From: Lysobacter dokdonensis DS-58
GTDB taxonomy: Bacteria > Pseudomonadota > Gammaproteobacteria > Xanthomonadales > Xanthomonadaceae
Length of the DNA: 64,000 nucleotides
Reading direction: 5' to 3'
Assembly: GCF_000770795.1 (NCBI RefSeq)
Contig: NZ_JRKJ01000005.1
Coordinates: 1 to 64,000 of the forward strand
Part shown: piece after piece, positions 1 to 9,317 of the stretch
Position numbering within the stretch: position 1 is the stretch's first letter
Layout of the letters: each line of letters opens with the position of its first letter
The notes under the pieces: model-generated
What the model saw: the letters and a program-made list of their open reading frames with translations, nothing else
The model's database searches: none
Told to the model about the DNA's origin: nothing
Made by a program: the position numbers and the translations under genes

Positions 1-213
1 GGCGTCGGCAGCGGCGGCGGCCGTGTCGGCAGCAGCCTGGGCAGCGTCGGCGGCAGCGGCGTCGCCAGTGGCGGCGGCGTTGGTGGCGGCCTGCTGGGCC
101 TCACCGGCGGCTTCGGACGCTTCGGCGGCCGAATCGGCAGCCTGCTGGGAGTTCGTGCACGCGGCCATGGAGAGACCCAGGGCAATGGCGAGCAGAGCCT
201 TATTGATGGACAT
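1..213 (-). CDS. Ala-rich small lipoprotein (partial, runs off left edge)
   Basis: The gene reads leftwards from ATG at 213 and is still open at base 1, so only the first 71 codons are present. The N-terminus is a short lipoprotein signal peptide with a lipobox (LSMAAC, Cys at residue 19), so an outer- or inner-membrane-anchored lipoprotein is expected. The mature part is almost entirely Ala with Asp, Glu, Gln and Thr, giving a low-complexity helical region similar to small Ala/Glu-rich lipoproteins of xanthomonads. A GAGGAA ribosome-binding site lies 7 bases before the ATG. Function is unknown. Confidence 0.7.
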   Translation of the reverse strand, partial: MSINKALLAIALGLSMAACTNSQQAADSAAEASEAAGEAQQAATNAAATGDAAAADAAQAAADTAAAAADA

Positions 214-265
214 GATCACTTTCCTCGTCGTAGGGATCGGCAACGCGCTTCTGCGCGCCAATATC

Positions 266-294
266 AATCTCAACCGGCGGTTGTCGCGTGTCAA
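266..294 (-). promoter_or_regulatory. Possible sigma70 promoter for the lipoprotein gene
   Basis: On the minus strand a consensus -35 TTGACA (294-289) is followed after 17 bases by a weak -10 GAGATT (271-266). It sits about 50 bases upstream of the lipoprotein start. Seen in sequence only. Confidence 0.35.
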
Positions 295-355
295 GTGGCT
301 TGGCCGGAACCGGTCAGCAATGTCGTTTGCGACTTCACGCAAAACAACGATTGCT

Positions 356-1531
356 TCACGCGATCTCGACAGCGATCGCCGTCGCTTCGCCGCCACCGAT
401 GCACAACGCAGCGACGCCACGCTTGCCGCCACGCGCCTTCAACGCGTGCAACAACGTGACGATCAAGCGTGCACCGCTCGCGCCGATCGGATGACCGAGC
501 GCACACGCCCCGCCGTTGACGTTGAGCTTCTCGTGCGGAATTCCGAGTTCGCGCATCGGCGCCATCGCGACGCACGCGAACGCTTCGTTGACTTCGAACA
601 GGTCCACCTCCTCGGCTTTCCAGCCCGCCTTTTTCAACACGTTCGCAATCGCAGTCACCGGCGCGGTGGTGAACCATTCCGGCGCCTGCGAGTGCGTAGC
701 GTGCGCGACGATGCGTGCGAGCGGCGTGAGGCCCCGTTTAACGGCTTCTTCAGACGACATCACGACCGTCGCGGCCGCGCCATCGTTGATCGACGACGAG
801 CTTGCGGCGGTGATCGTGCCGTCCTTCTTGAACGCAGGCTTCAGCGTCGGGATCTTCGCCGGATCGATCTTGCCCGGGCCTTCGTCGGTGTCGATCGTGA
901 CATCGCCCTTGCGGCCCGCCACGACGACCGGAACGATTTCATTCTTGAACGCACCCGAGGCGACCGCGCCCTGCGCGCGACGCACGCTCTCGGCGGCGTA
1001 CGCATCCTGCTCTTCGCGCGTGAACGAATACTTCTCGACGCACGATTCACCGAACACGCCCATCGCCTGCTTGTCGTACGGATTGGTCAGGCCATCCCAC
1101 GCCATGTGGTCGAGCATTTCGACCGAACCGTACTTCGTGCCGGTGCGCGAGTTGTTGAGCAGGTGCGGTGCGTTGGTCATCGACTCCATGCCGCCGGCGA
1201 CGACGACATTGGCCGAACCGGCCTTGATCAGGTCGTGCGCGAGCATCACGGCCTTCATGCCCGAACCGCACACCTTGTTGATCGTGGTGGCGCCGGCGCT
1301 GGTCGGGATCTTGGCGGCGATGGCGGCCTGGCGGGCGGGGGCCTGGCCGAGTCCGGCCGGCAGCACGCAGCCCATGATCACTTCGTCGACCTGGTCGGGG
1401 GCCACACCCGCGTGGTCGAGCGCGCCGGCGATGGCGGCCGCGCCGAGGGTCGGGGTGGGAACGCCGGTGAACTGGCCCAGCAGGGAGCCCATTGCGGTGC
1501 GCTTGGCACCGACGATGACGATGTCGGACAT
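356..1531 (-). CDS. Acetyl-CoA C-acyltransferase (thiolase)
   Basis: A 391-residue thiolase, the normal length for the family. It condenses or cleaves acetoacetyl-CoA and related 3-ketoacyl-CoAs in the cytoplasm. The nucleophilic Cys88 sits in KVCGSGMKA, NEAF is at 315-318, His347 is in GHPIGASG and the second catalytic Cys377 is in the C-terminal CIGGG motif, so all active-site elements are present. It lies downstream of isovaleryl-CoA dehydrogenase on the same strand with about 100 bases between them, consistent with the last step of leucine degradation (acetoacetyl-CoA to acetyl-CoA). A biosynthetic role, such as acetoacetyl-CoA supply, cannot be excluded. Confidence 0.93.
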   Translation of the reverse strand: MSDIVIVGAKRTAMGSLLGQFTGVPTPTLGAAAIAGALDHAGVAPDQVDEVIMGCVLPAGLGQAPARQAAIAAKIPTSAGATTINKVCGSGMKAVMLAHDLIKAGSANVVVAGGMESMTNAPHLLNNSRTGTKYGSVEMLDHMAWDGLTNPYDKQAMGVFGESCVEKYSFTREEQDAYAAESVRRAQGAVASGAFKNEIVPVVVAGRKGDVTIDTDEGPGKIDPAKIPTLKPAFKKDGTITAASSSSINDGAAATVVMSSEEAVKRGLTPLARIVAHATHSQAPEWFTTAPVTAIANVLKKAGWKAEEVDLFEVNEAFACVAMAPMRELGIPHEKLNVNGGACALGHPIGASGARLIVTLLHALKARGGKRGVAALCIGGGEATAIAVEIA

Positions 1532-1629
1532 GGATCGAGCCTCGGGAGGTCAGGCCGGCAAAGGTGGTGCCGGAACGACCCCGATTCTAGGTCCGAATGT
1601 TGCAGTGCCGCAAACGTGTGGCCGGGGGT

Positions 1630-2787
1630 TCAGGACTTCCCGTCGAACAGCTCCCGCCCGATCAGCATCCGGCGGATTTCGTTGGTGCCCGCGCCGATGG
1701 CGTACAGCTTGGCGTCGCGCAGGATCCGGCCGGTGGGGAACTCGTTGATGTAGCCGTTGCCGCCGAGGGCCTGGATGGCTTCCAGCGCGACCTGCACCGC
1801 GGCTTCGGTGGCGTGCAGCAGGCACGAGGCCGCATCGATGCGCGAACGATGCCCCGCGTCGAAGTCACGGCCGACCTGGTAGGCGAACCCGCGCGAGGAC
1901 TGCATCGCCGTGTACATGTCGGCGATCTTGGCCTGCATGATCCCGAAGGTGCCGATGGCCTCGCCGAACTGCTTGCGCTCGCGCACGTAGGGCAGGGCGA
2001 TGTCCATCGCGGCCTGCATCAAACCGATCGGGCCGCCCGTCAGCACCAGGCGCTCGGTGTTCAGGCCCGACATCAACACCTTGACGCCCTTGTGCACTTC
2101 GCCGAGCACGTTCTCCTGCGGGATCTCGCAGTTCTCGAACACGAGCTCGCACGTGTTGGACCCGCGCATGCCGAACTTGTCGAGCTTCTGCGCGGTGGAA
2201 AACCCCTTCATGCCCTTCTCGACGAGGAAGGCCGTCATGCACTGGCTGCCCGCGTCCTTGCCGGCGGTGCGCATGTAGACGATCAGCACGTCGGCCTCGG
2301 GGCCGTTGGTGATCCACATCTTGTTGCCGTTGGCGACCCAGGTGTCGCCGCGCAATTCGGCCTTGCACGCCATCGAACCGACGACGTCGGAGCCGGCGCC
2401 CGGCTCGCTCATGGCGAGCGCACCCTTCCACTCGCCGCTGCACAGCTTCGGCAAATACTTGCGGCGCTGCGCGTCCGTGCCGTTGGCGTAGAGGTTGCTG
2501 ACGCACAGGTTGGAGTGCGCGCCGTACGACAGACCGACCGAACCCGACGCACGCGAGATCTCTTCCATCGCGACCAGGTGCGCGAGATACCCCATGTCGC
2601 TGCCGCCGAACTCGCCCGGCACCGTCAGCCCGAGCAGGCCCATCTCGCCGAGCTTCGGCCACAGGTCCTGCGGGAAGACATTCTCCTCGTCGATCTTCGC
2701 CGCACGCGGCGCGATCTCGGAATCGGCGAAACGGCGGACCGCCTCGCGCAGTGCATCGATGTCTTCACCCAAGGGGAACGCGCGCAT
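1630..2787 (-). CDS. Isovaleryl-CoA dehydrogenase
   Basis: A 385-residue FAD acyl-CoA dehydrogenase that oxidises isovaleryl-CoA to 3-methylcrotonyl-CoA in leucine catabolism. The specific assignment rests on the catalytic base: Glu245 lies in the helix motif [13 protein letters not shown], as in isovaleryl-CoA dehydrogenases, while the usual Glu of the C-terminal YEGTNEI motif is replaced (IGAGTNEI). The FAD/substrate signature [10 protein letters not shown] is at about 125-134. A GGAG lies 6 bases before the chosen ATG, but the frame stays open upstream and a slightly longer N-terminus is possible. It sits between leucine dehydrogenase and a thiolase on the same strand. Confidence 0.92.
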   Translation of the reverse strand: MRAFPLGEDIDALREAVRRFADSEIAPRAAKIDEENVFPQDLWPKLGEMGLLGLTVPGEFGGSDMGYLAHLVAMEEISRASGSVGLSYGAHSNLCVSNLYANGTDAQRRKYLPKLCSGEWKGALAMSEPGAGSDVVGSMACKAELRGDTWVANGNKMWITNGPEADVLIVYMRTAGKDAGSQCMTAFLVEKGMKGFSTAQKLDKFGMRGSNTCELVFENCEIPQENVLGEVHKGVKVLMSGLNTERLVLTGGPIGLMQAAMDIALPYVRERKQFGEAIGTFGIMQAKIADMYTAMQSSRGFAYQVGRDFDAGHRSRIDAASCLLHATEAAVQVALEAIQALGGNGYINEFPTGRILRDAKLYAIGAGTNEIRRMLIGRELFDGKS

Positions 2788-2822
2788 CTGGAACTCCGGA
2801 ATCGTGAGGTTCGCACAGCAGA

Positions 2823-2840
2823 ACGGGGCCGAAGCCCCGT
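2823..2840 (-). terminator. Hairpin terminator after leucine dehydrogenase
   Basis: A 7-bp GC stem (ACGGGGC / GCCCCGT) with a TTCG tetraloop on the minus strand lies 14 bases past the leucine dehydrogenase stop. The following T-rich stretch is weak, so it may attenuate rather than end transcription into the isovaleryl-CoA dehydrogenase gene. Confidence 0.6.
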
Positions 2841-2854
2841 CCTGAATTTACAAC

Positions 2855-3955
2855 TTAGTGGCCGCGGATGCGTCCCTGGAAACGCGGCTGCGCGCGGCCC
2901 AGCGGAAGCTTGAGCTTGCCGATGGCGCTGATGCGCTCCTCGGCGAGGCGGTCGGCAGCCTTGTAGGTCGGGATGCCGTCGCGCTCGCTGATTTCATAGA
3001 TGCGCGCGAGGTTGTGGTAGATCGTGCGCATCATGCGCATCGCGCGTTCGCGGTTGTAGCCGTCGATCTCGAGCGACACGTTCATCACGCCGCCCGCGTT
3101 GACCGCGTAATCCGGCGCGTAGACGATGCCGCGCTTCTCGACTTCGTCGCCGATCTGCGTGTTGGCCAGCTGGTTGTTGGCCGCGCCGCAGATGACCTTC
3201 GCCTTGAGGCGGGGCAGGGTCTGCTCGTTGACGGTGGCGCCCAGCGCGCACGGCGAGTACACGTCCGCCGGCACGTCGTAGATCTCGTCCAGGCCCACTG
3301 CTTCGGCGCCGTATTCGCTGACGGCCTTGTCGACGAGCGACTTGTTGATGTCGGTGACGAAGATCTTCGCGCCGCGCTCCTTGAGCAGCTTCACGAACTC
3401 CATGCCCACGTGGCCGAGGCCCTGCACGGCGTAGGAGTACTTGCCGACTTCCTCGTCGCCGTACTTCTTGTTGAGCGTGGCCATCAGGCCCTGCAGCGTG
3501 CCGTAGGCGGTGAACGGCGAGGGATCGCCCGAGCCACCGTGCACCTGGTGCACGCCGGTGACGTATTCGGTCTCGCGGTACACGTATTCCATGTCGTTGA
3601 CGTCGATGCCGACGTCTTCGGCCGTGATGTAACGGCCGCCGAGCGATTCGACGAACTGGCCGAACGCACGGAACAGCGCTTCGGACTTGTCCTTCGCCGG
3701 GTCGCCGATGATGACGGCCTTGCCGCCGCCGATGTTCAGGCCCGCCACCGCGTTCTTGTACGTCATGCCGCGCGAGAGGCGCAGCACGTCGTTGAGCGCG
3801 TCGGCCTCGGTCTTGTACGGCCACATGCGCGTGCCGCCCAGCGCGGGGCCGAGCACGGTGTTGTGGATGGCGATGATGGCCTTCAGGCCCGCATCCTTGT
3901 TGTGGCAGAACACGACCTGTTCGTGGCCGTAGGTGTCGAGCGTTTCGAAAATCAT
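2855..3955 (-). CDS. Leucine dehydrogenase (Glu/Leu/Phe/Val dehydrogenase family)
   Basis: A 366-residue NAD-dependent amino acid dehydrogenase that deaminates branched-chain amino acids to 2-oxo acids. Catalytic Lys67 (TYKNAV) and Lys79 (GGGKAV) are present, and the Rossmann motif GLGHVG is at 179-184. The length fits leucine/valine dehydrogenases rather than the longer glutamate dehydrogenases. The ATG at 3955 is preceded by GGAG at good spacing; the reading frame is open for 97 further codons upstream, but that part lacks family similarity. With isovaleryl-CoA dehydrogenase and thiolase it forms a leucine degradation group. Valine or phenylalanine preference cannot be excluded. Confidence 0.92.
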   Translation of the reverse strand: MIFETLDTYGHEQVVFCHNKDAGLKAIIAIHNTVLGPALGGTRMWPYKTEADALNDVLRLSRGMTYKNAVAGLNIGGGKAVIIGDPAKDKSEALFRAFGQFVESLGGRYITAEDVGIDVNDMEYVYRETEYVTGVHQVHGGSGDPSPFTAYGTLQGLMATLNKKYGDEEVGKYSYAVQGLGHVGMEFVKLLKERGAKIFVTDINKSLVDKAVSEYGAEAVGLDEIYDVPADVYSPCALGATVNEQTLPRLKAKVICGAANNQLANTQIGDEVEKRGIVYAPDYAVNAGGVMNVSLEIDGYNRERAMRMMRTIYHNLARIYEISERDGIPTYKAADRLAEERISAIGKLKLPLGRAQPRFQGRIRGH

Positions 3956-4152
3956 CGGGAGCTCCGGTCGAGCCGCCCCACATGCGCGGGCTGCGCAGCG
4001 TGGACGACACCGACAAGTCGAGGTAAGTCGTTGAGATTCCTGGAGACTGCGGTCGAAAGGCGCGCATGGGCGCCCTCCGCAGGCGGCGCAGTCTACTCCA
4101 ATCGTCCGGATCGGTCGTGTGTAGCGGCCGCTACAATCACGGCCAAGACCCG

Positions 4153-5736
4153 ATGGATCGACCGATGCAACCGCAGTCCCTGCAGGCCTGGCAAACCGCC
4201 GAGCGCCTGCTGAACGCGCAACAGCTGCCGCAGGCGCGCGCGGCATACACCGCCCTCACCAACGCACCGGACGTCGCGGCGCTGGCGCACCTGCGCCTGT
4301 CGCTCATCGCCGGGCGCGAAGGCCGCCTGCGCGAAGCCACCCACCACGCGGTGGCCGCGTGGGAAGCCCGGCAGCCCGAAGCCGACGTGCTGGGCATGAT
4401 CGCCAAGCGCCTCTTCTCGCTGGGCGAACTCGAGCTGGCCGCCGGCATCGCCACGTACGACGCCGTACTGACCGCCGGCGACCCGGGCCTGCATTTCGAA
4501 CTCGGCAAGCAGATGTCGGTGGCGATGCTGCCCGGCCACGCGCTGCCCCTGCTGGAACGCGCGCGCGAACTCGGCCTCGACACCGGCCAAGTGCGCTATC
4601 TCATCGGTTTGTCGAAGATGCACACCGGCGACATCGACGGCGCGCAACGCGAACTCGAATCCGCGCGCATCGCCGCGCCGGACTTCCCGCAGGCCGCGTG
4701 GTCGCTCGCCAAACTGCGCACGTGGACCGACGCCGACAATCACGTCGAACAATTGCGCGCCGATGTCGCACGCATCGGCGAAGACCGCCCGGAGTCGGCG
4801 CTGTTCCACTACGCGCTGGCCAAGGAACTCGACGATCTCGGCCGCGCGGATGAAGCCTGGCCCGTGCTCGACACCGCGATGCGCCTGCGCCGCGCGAGCG
4901 CGCAATACGACGCGGGTGACGCGCAACAGTTGTTCGCGCACCTCGGCGCGCTGGAAGGCGGCGTGTCCGACCTGGTGAAACGAGACGACGACGCCACGCC
5001 GATCTTCATCGTCGGCATGCCGCGCTCGGGCACGACGCTGCTCGAACGCATCCTCGGCGCGCACTCGCAAGTAGCCGACGCCGGCGAGCTGCTCGACTTC
5101 ACCCGCCAACTGCGCTGGATGGCCGACCGCCAGGGCCCGGCGCAACTCGACCTCGCGCTCGCACGGCAAGCGACGGACATCGACTTCGCCGAACTCGGCC
5201 GCCGGTATCTCGACCACACCCGCTGGCGCACGCAGGGCAAGCCGTACTTCACCGACAAGATGCCGGAGAACTTCCTCAACGTCGGCTACATCGCCCGCGC
5301 GCTGCCGCACGCGAAGTTCCTGCACGTGATGCGCGACCCGATGGATACGTGCTTCTCGAACCTCAAAGAACACTTCGCCAGCTTCTACGGCCACACGTAC
5401 GACCAGGTCGAACTGGCGAACTACTACAAGGGCTATCGCCAGTTGATGGCGCATTGGCGGCGCCTGTATCCGGACCGCATCCTGGATGTGCGCTACGGCG
5501 AGCTCACCATCGACACCAAGCGCGTCACGGGCGACATCCTCGAGTTCCTGGGTTTGCCGTGGGAAGACGCCGTCCTCTCGCCCGAGAAACGCACCGGCAG
5601 CGTGGCGACCGCGAGCACGACGCAGGTGCGCGAAGCGATCCACCAGCACGGCAAGAACAAGTGGCGCAAGTACGAAGCGCAACTTGCGCCGCTGAAAACC
5701 GCGCTGGGCTCGTACGGTTACTCAGCGCGCGACTGA
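4153..5736 (+). CDS. TPR-repeat sulfotransferase family protein
   Basis: A 527-residue protein with an N-terminal half of TPR-like helical repeats (about 1-270) and a C-terminal sulfotransferase domain (about 280-520). The PAPS 5'-phosphosulfate loop GMPRSGTTL is at 288-296, and HVMRDPMDTCFSN is the 3'-phosphate-binding region. The overall layout resembles bacterial tetratricopeptide sulfotransferases acting on polysaccharide, lipid or peptide acceptors; the acceptor is unknown. ATG 4153 was chosen, with ATG 4165 as an alternative; neither has a strong ribosome-binding site. Its 3' end is 15 bases inside the end of the convergent MocR gene. Confidence 0.85.
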   Translation: MDRPMQPQSLQAWQTAERLLNAQQLPQARAAYTALTNAPDVAALAHLRLSLIAGREGRLREATHHAVAAWEARQPEADVLGMIAKRLFSLGELELAAGIATYDAVLTAGDPGLHFELGKQMSVAMLPGHALPLLERARELGLDTGQVRYLIGLSKMHTGDIDGAQRELESARIAAPDFPQAAWSLAKLRTWTDADNHVEQLRADVARIGEDRPESALFHYALAKELDDLGRADEAWPVLDTAMRLRRASAQYDAGDAQQLFAHLGALEGGVSDLVKRDDDATPIFIVGMPRSGTTLLERILGAHSQVADAGELLDFTRQLRWMADRQGPAQLDLALARQATDIDFAELGRRYLDHTRWRTQGKPYFTDKMPENFLNVGYIARALPHAKFLHVMRDPMDTCFSNLKEHFASFYGHTYDQVELANYYKGYRQLMAHWRRLYPDRILDVRYGELTIDTKRVTGDILEFLGLPWEDAVLSPEKRTGSVATASTTQVREAIHQHGKNKWRKYEAQLAPLKTALGSYGYSARD

Positions 5737-7173
5737 TTCCAGCGCGCGCTTGAGCGAAGCCAGGCGCGCGCTGATTTCATCGGCATCGATCACCCCGTAA
5801 CCGAACACCACCGCCGGCTCCGCCAACGGCGCCATCGCGTACTCCGCGATCGACTGCGCCCCGGGCGCATGCTCGCGCATCAATCGGAAGAATCGATCCG
5901 CGCCACCGGGGTCGCGCAACCGCGCCGCCGTATGCATCCCGGCCTCCGACGGAATCGGATCCAGCCACCGGTCCATCGCCTCCAGCCCCGCGAACAACGC
6001 CGCGCGCCGCTCCGCGTAAATCCCGCGCATCTTCCGCACGTGCCGGGCCATGTGTCCATCGCGAATGAAGGCCGCCAGCACCGATTGCGTGATCGCATCG
6101 CTGTGCGAATCCACGCACTGCTTGACCTGCGCCAGCGGCGCGCGCGCCCACGGCGGCGCCACGATGAAGCCCTTGCGCAACGCCGGGAACAGACTCTTCG
6201 AGAACGTGCCGACGTAGAACACGATCCCGTCGCGATCCAGTGTCTGCAGCGCATCCAGCGGCCGTCCACCGAAGCGGAACTCGCCGTCGTAGTCATCCTC
6301 GATGATCACCGCGTTGCGCGACCGCGCGTAATCCAGCAATGCCATCCGCCGCCGCAACGACAACGCCGCGCCTGTTGGCGATTGGTGCGAGGGGGTGACC
6401 ATCACGATGTCGACGTCGTTGTCGCCCAGGCATTCGACGCACAACCCCTCGTCGTCGACGCGCATCGGCACCAGTTCCGCGCCGACCGCCGCGAACGCCG
6501 CACGCAATGACGGATACCCCGGATTCTCCACCGCGACCCGCGTCTTCCCCGGCGTCACCAACAACCGCGCCAGCAGATCGAACGCCTGCTGCGCACCGGA
6601 CGTCACGATCACATCGTCCGCCGTACACGCCACCGCCCGCGCGAACGCCACGTGCTGCGCGATCGCCGCGCGCAACGGTGGCAAGCCTTCCGACGGCGCG
6701 TAACGGAACGGTTGCTTCGAAAACGCCTGCAACGTCTGCGCCGTCAATCGCCGCCACAACGCATGCGGGAAATGCCGATGGTCGCCGACGCCCAGGCGAA
6801 AACTGCGCTCCGGCAATTCGCGCGTCGCCATCGATGGCATGAACGGCGTGCGCCAGAACGGCGCGAGCCGCGCATCCTCCACCGGCAACGGCGCATCGGG
6901 CTTGCGCATCGCACGCCCGCGCACGTCGGCGACGACCGCCTTCGCACCGCGACGCGGCATCACGTAACCCTCGGCGACCAGCAAGTCGTAAGCGGTCACG
7001 ACCGTGTTGCGCGCCACCTTCAATTCGATGGACAGCGTGCGCGACGAGGGCAGGGCGGCGCCGGCGGCCAGGCGGCCGTCGAGGATCGCCGCCCGCAACT
7101 GCTGGTGCAGCGAGCCCGCCAAGTGGCCCGCAGCCCCGGTCAGATCGGGCGCGAAGGGGAGAACTGGTTCCAT
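5722..7173 (-). CDS. MocR/PdxR-family transcriptional regulator (GntR HTH + aminotransferase domain)
   Basis: A 483-residue MocR-type protein. The N-terminal winged helix of the GntR family (about 18-75, with LPSSRTLSIEL and the ARNTVV recognition helix) is followed by a fold-type I aminotransferase domain. The PLP-binding Lys326 lies in GTFSKS, and NPGYPS and EDDYDGEFRF are also present. Such regulators sense PLP or amino acids and usually control an adjacent divergent gene, here the GST/metallo-hydrolase/cupin operon starting 78 bases away. GGAGAG precedes ATG 7173. The frame extends further upstream but that part is antisense to the GST gene. Confidence 0.9.
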   Translation of the reverse strand: MEPVLPFAPDLTGAAGHLAGSLHQQLRAAILDGRLAAGAALPSSRTLSIELKVARNTVVTAYDLLVAEGYVMPRRGAKAVVADVRGRAMRKPDAPLPVEDARLAPFWRTPFMPSMATRELPERSFRLGVGDHRHFPHALWRRLTAQTLQAFSKQPFRYAPSEGLPPLRAAIAQHVAFARAVACTADDVIVTSGAQQAFDLLARLLVTPGKTRVAVENPGYPSLRAAFAAVGAELVPMRVDDEGLCVECLGDNDVDIVMVTPSHQSPTGAALSLRRRMALLDYARSRNAVIIEDDYDGEFRFGGRPLDALQTLDRDGIVFYVGTFSKSLFPALRKGFIVAPPWARAPLAQVKQCVDSHSDAITQSVLAAFIRDGHMARHVRKMRGIYAERRAALFAGLEAMDRWLDPIPSEAGMHTAARLRDPGGADRFFRLMREHAPGAQSIAEYAMAPLAEPAVVFGYGVIDADEISARLASLKRALESVAR

Positions 7174-7251
7174 GAAGTCTCTCCGAAGTGGTCCGGACGC
7201 TGGGCCAGATTGCCGCCACCCTACACCCACGGACACCCATCGGAGGACTCG
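7174..7251. promoter_or_regulatory. Divergent promoter region between MocR regulator and GST operon
   Basis: This 78-base gap separates two divergent starts, both with good ribosome-binding sites, so it must hold both promoters. MocR regulators commonly bind such intergenic regions. No clear pair of direct operator repeats could be assigned by eye. Confidence 0.4.
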
Positions 7252-7938
7252 ATGCTCGACCTGTACTTCGCCCGCTCCCCCAACGGCATGAAGCTGGTGC
7301 TGTTCATGGAAGAACTCGCGCAGCTTGGCGGCCCGATGCCCGCGCACCGCTGGCACCTCATGCGCCTGTCGGCCGGCGAGCAACACACGCCCGCGTTCCT
7401 GACGATCTCGCCGAACAACAAGATCCCCGCGATCGTCGACCACGCGCCCGCCGACGGCGGCCCGCCGCTGCCGATCTTCGAATCGGCCGTGATCCTGGAA
7501 TACCTCGCCGACAAGACCGGCCAGCTGTTGTCGTGCGACCCGCGCACGCGCATCGAAACGATGCAGTGGGTGGTGTGGCAAGCCGCTGGCCTCGGGCCGA
7601 TGGCCGGGCAATCCGGCTGGTTCCGCACGCACGCGCAGCAACGCGATGCGTATGCGATGGAACGCTACACGAAGGAAACGCACCGCCTGTACGGCGTGCT
7701 GGATCGCCGCCTGGAAGGCCGCGAATTCATCGCAGGCGATGCGTACTCGATCGCCGACATCGCGACCTGGCCGTGGATCGTCTCGCACGCCGGCCACGGC
7801 CAATCGCTCGATGACTTCCCGAACGTCCAGCGCTGGTACGAAGCGATTCGCGCACGCCCCGCGACGCAACGCGCCTTCGCCGATTACGTCGACGTGTACG
7901 CCACCCCGAAGTTCTCATTGGAAGAGGCCCTCGCATGA
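7252..7938 (+). CDS. Glutathione S-transferase, YfcG/YghU-like
   Basis: A 228-residue cytosolic GST. The N-terminal thioredoxin-like half has a SPNGMKL active-site region, the cis-Pro segment NNKIPAIVD and the FESAVILEYLADKTG glutathione-binding segment; the helical C-terminal half contains AGDAYSIADIATWPW. SPNGxK and SPNNKIPAI are typical of Nu-class proteins with disulfide reductase activity. GGAGGA lies 6 bases before ATG 7252. The stop overlaps the next start (ATGA), so it leads a three-gene operon likely controlled by the divergent MocR regulator. Confidence 0.9.
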   Translation: MLDLYFARSPNGMKLVLFMEELAQLGGPMPAHRWHLMRLSAGEQHTPAFLTISPNNKIPAIVDHAPADGGPPLPIFESAVILEYLADKTGQLLSCDPRTRIETMQWVVWQAAGLGPMAGQSGWFRTHAQQRDAYAMERYTKETHRLYGVLDRRLEGREFIAGDAYSIADIATWPWIVSHAGHGQSLDDFPNVQRWYEAIRARPATQRAFADYVDVYATPKFSLEEALA

Positions 7939-8735
7939 CACCCTGGATCTGCGCCACGTGCGCAACGCAGTACGCCCCGAGCCACGAACCCCCGTCGAGT
8001 TGCCCCGTCTGCGAAGACGACCGCCAATACGTCGACTGGGCCGGCCAACGCTGGACCACGCTCGCCGAGCTCCAACGCAAATACCCGGTGCGCATCGGGG
8101 AAGACGCGGGCCTGCTCGCCATCGACATCCCCGGCTTCGCCATCCCGCAACGCCTGCTGCACCTGAAAACCGACGGCGGCAACATCCTGTGGGAATCGCT
8201 CGGCATCGTGACCGACGAAGCCGTGGCCGCATTGCAGGCGAATGGCGGCGTCGACTGCATCGTCGTCTCGCACCCGCATTTCTATTCCTCGATGATCGAA
8301 TGGAGCGAAGCGCTCGGCGGCGTCGGCATCCTGCTGCACGACGCCGACCGCGAATGGGTGCGCCGCCCATCGCCCAACGTGAAGTACTGGCGCGGCGACA
8401 CGCTGTCGCTCTCCAACGACGTCACCCTGATCAACGTTGCTGGCCACTTCCCCGGCAGCACCGCACTGCACTGGAAGAACGGCCCGCGCGGCCAGACGTT
8501 GTTCCCCGGCGACGCGCCGCACGTCGGGCAAGACCGCAAATCCGTCAGTTTCATGCACAGCGTGCCGAACTTCACCCCGATGAAACCCTCGGCCGTGCGC
8601 CGCATGCGCGAGCTGCTCGCCCCGTACGACTACGACGACGTGTACGGCTTCTCCTGGGGCCGCAACATCCTCGGCAACGGACGCGCGGCGGTGGAGGCCT
8701 CCTTCGACCGATTCCTGCAACAGGTGGCCGCATGA
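7935..8735 (+). CDS. MBL-fold metallo-hydrolase with N-terminal zinc ribbon
   Basis: A 266-residue protein. The first 26 residues hold a rubredoxin/zinc-ribbon-like CATC...CPVC pair (Cys6, 9, 23, 26). The rest resembles a metallo-beta-lactamase fold: SHPHFYSS supplies an HxH-type metal site, NVAGHFPGS the next His, and LFPGDAPH the bridging Asp. The spacing is somewhat unusual for a canonical HxHxDH motif, so catalytic competence is not certain. The start overlaps the GST stop by 4 bases and its stop overlaps the cupin start, indicating translational coupling. The substrate is unknown. Confidence 0.82.
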   Translation: MTPWICATCATQYAPSHEPPSSCPVCEDDRQYVDWAGQRWTTLAELQRKYPVRIGEDAGLLAIDIPGFAIPQRLLHLKTDGGNILWESLGIVTDEAVAALQANGGVDCIVVSHPHFYSSMIEWSEALGGVGILLHDADREWVRRPSPNVKYWRGDTLSLSNDVTLINVAGHFPGSTALHWKNGPRGQTLFPGDAPHVGQDRKSVSFMHSVPNFTPMKPSAVRRMRELLAPYDYDDVYGFSWGRNILGNGRAAVEASFDRFLQQVAA

Positions 8736-9202
8736 ACGCCTTCCTGCACGACGCACTGCGCGGCGCGCTCCCCTCGCGCGCCGTGGCCACCGCCGACCTC
8801 CCGTGGGTGCCTGCGGACGAACCCGGCAAATGGGCCAAGCCCTTGCGCTTCCTCGGCGACCGCGGCTTCGTCGAACTCCTGCGCATGGCCCCCGGCACCG
8901 TGATGCCGCTGCACCGCCACACCGGCGAAGTACACGTCCACCAACTCACCGGCCAACGCCAGTTGTGCACCGGCGAAATCCTCGGCCCCGGCGACTATGT
9001 GCACGAACCGGCGGGCCATGTGGACTGGTGGAAGATCGTCGGCGACGAAGACTGCATCGCCTTCGTCGTGGTGATGGGTGACGTCGAATTCATCGGCCCC
9101 GGCGGCGAGGTGCGCGCGGTGGCCAACGCGCAAACCCAACGCGCCGACTACAAGCGCTACTGCGAGTCCCAGCGCGTCCCGATGAAAGACCTGGACGCAT
9201 AG
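8732..9202 (+). CDS. Cupin-domain protein (acetylacetone/DHAP dioxygenase-like)
   Basis: A 156-residue single cupin. The metal-binding motif is visible as MPLHRHTGEVHVHQLTG at about 67-83, followed by GPGDYVHEPAGHVDWW for the second cupin motif. The family includes 2,4'-dihydroxyacetophenone dioxygenase-like and ChrR-like cupins; which one applies here is inference. It is the third gene of the GST operon and starts within the stop of the metallo-hydrolase gene (ATGA). The operon may detoxify a small electrophile or aromatic compound. Confidence 0.8.
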   Translation: MNAFLHDALRGALPSRAVATADLPWVPADEPGKWAKPLRFLGDRGFVELLRMAPGTVMPLHRHTGEVHVHQLTGQRQLCTGEILGPGDYVHEPAGHVDWWKIVGDEDCIAFVVVMGDVEFIGPGGEVRAVANAQTQRADYKRYCESQRVPMKDLDA

Positions 9203-9245
9203 CACCCCCTCCCCCGCAGGCAGGAGGGCTGGGGAGGGGCCGGGC
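9203..9245. repeat. Dispersed GC-rich foldback repeat, copy 1
   Basis: A C-run/G-run imperfect palindrome (CCCCTCCCCC ... GGGGAGGGGCC) directly after the cupin stop. At least four similar elements lie elsewhere in the window, each between gene ends. Confidence 0.5.
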
Positions 9246-9317
9246 TCCCCCGACGGCCTTTAACTCCCCCGGCGCTACAATCCGGAATTCGTCGAATCCG
9301 TATTGAGCCGCCGCCCC

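Noticed and set aside
2858-4213. Long plus-strand frame opposite leucine dehydrogenase
   Set aside because: Antisense shadow produced by GC-rich third positions; the minus strand encodes a full dehydrogenase with all motifs. The same applies to the other long antisense frames, for example 43365-45308 over pstAB and 54912-56735 over uvrA.
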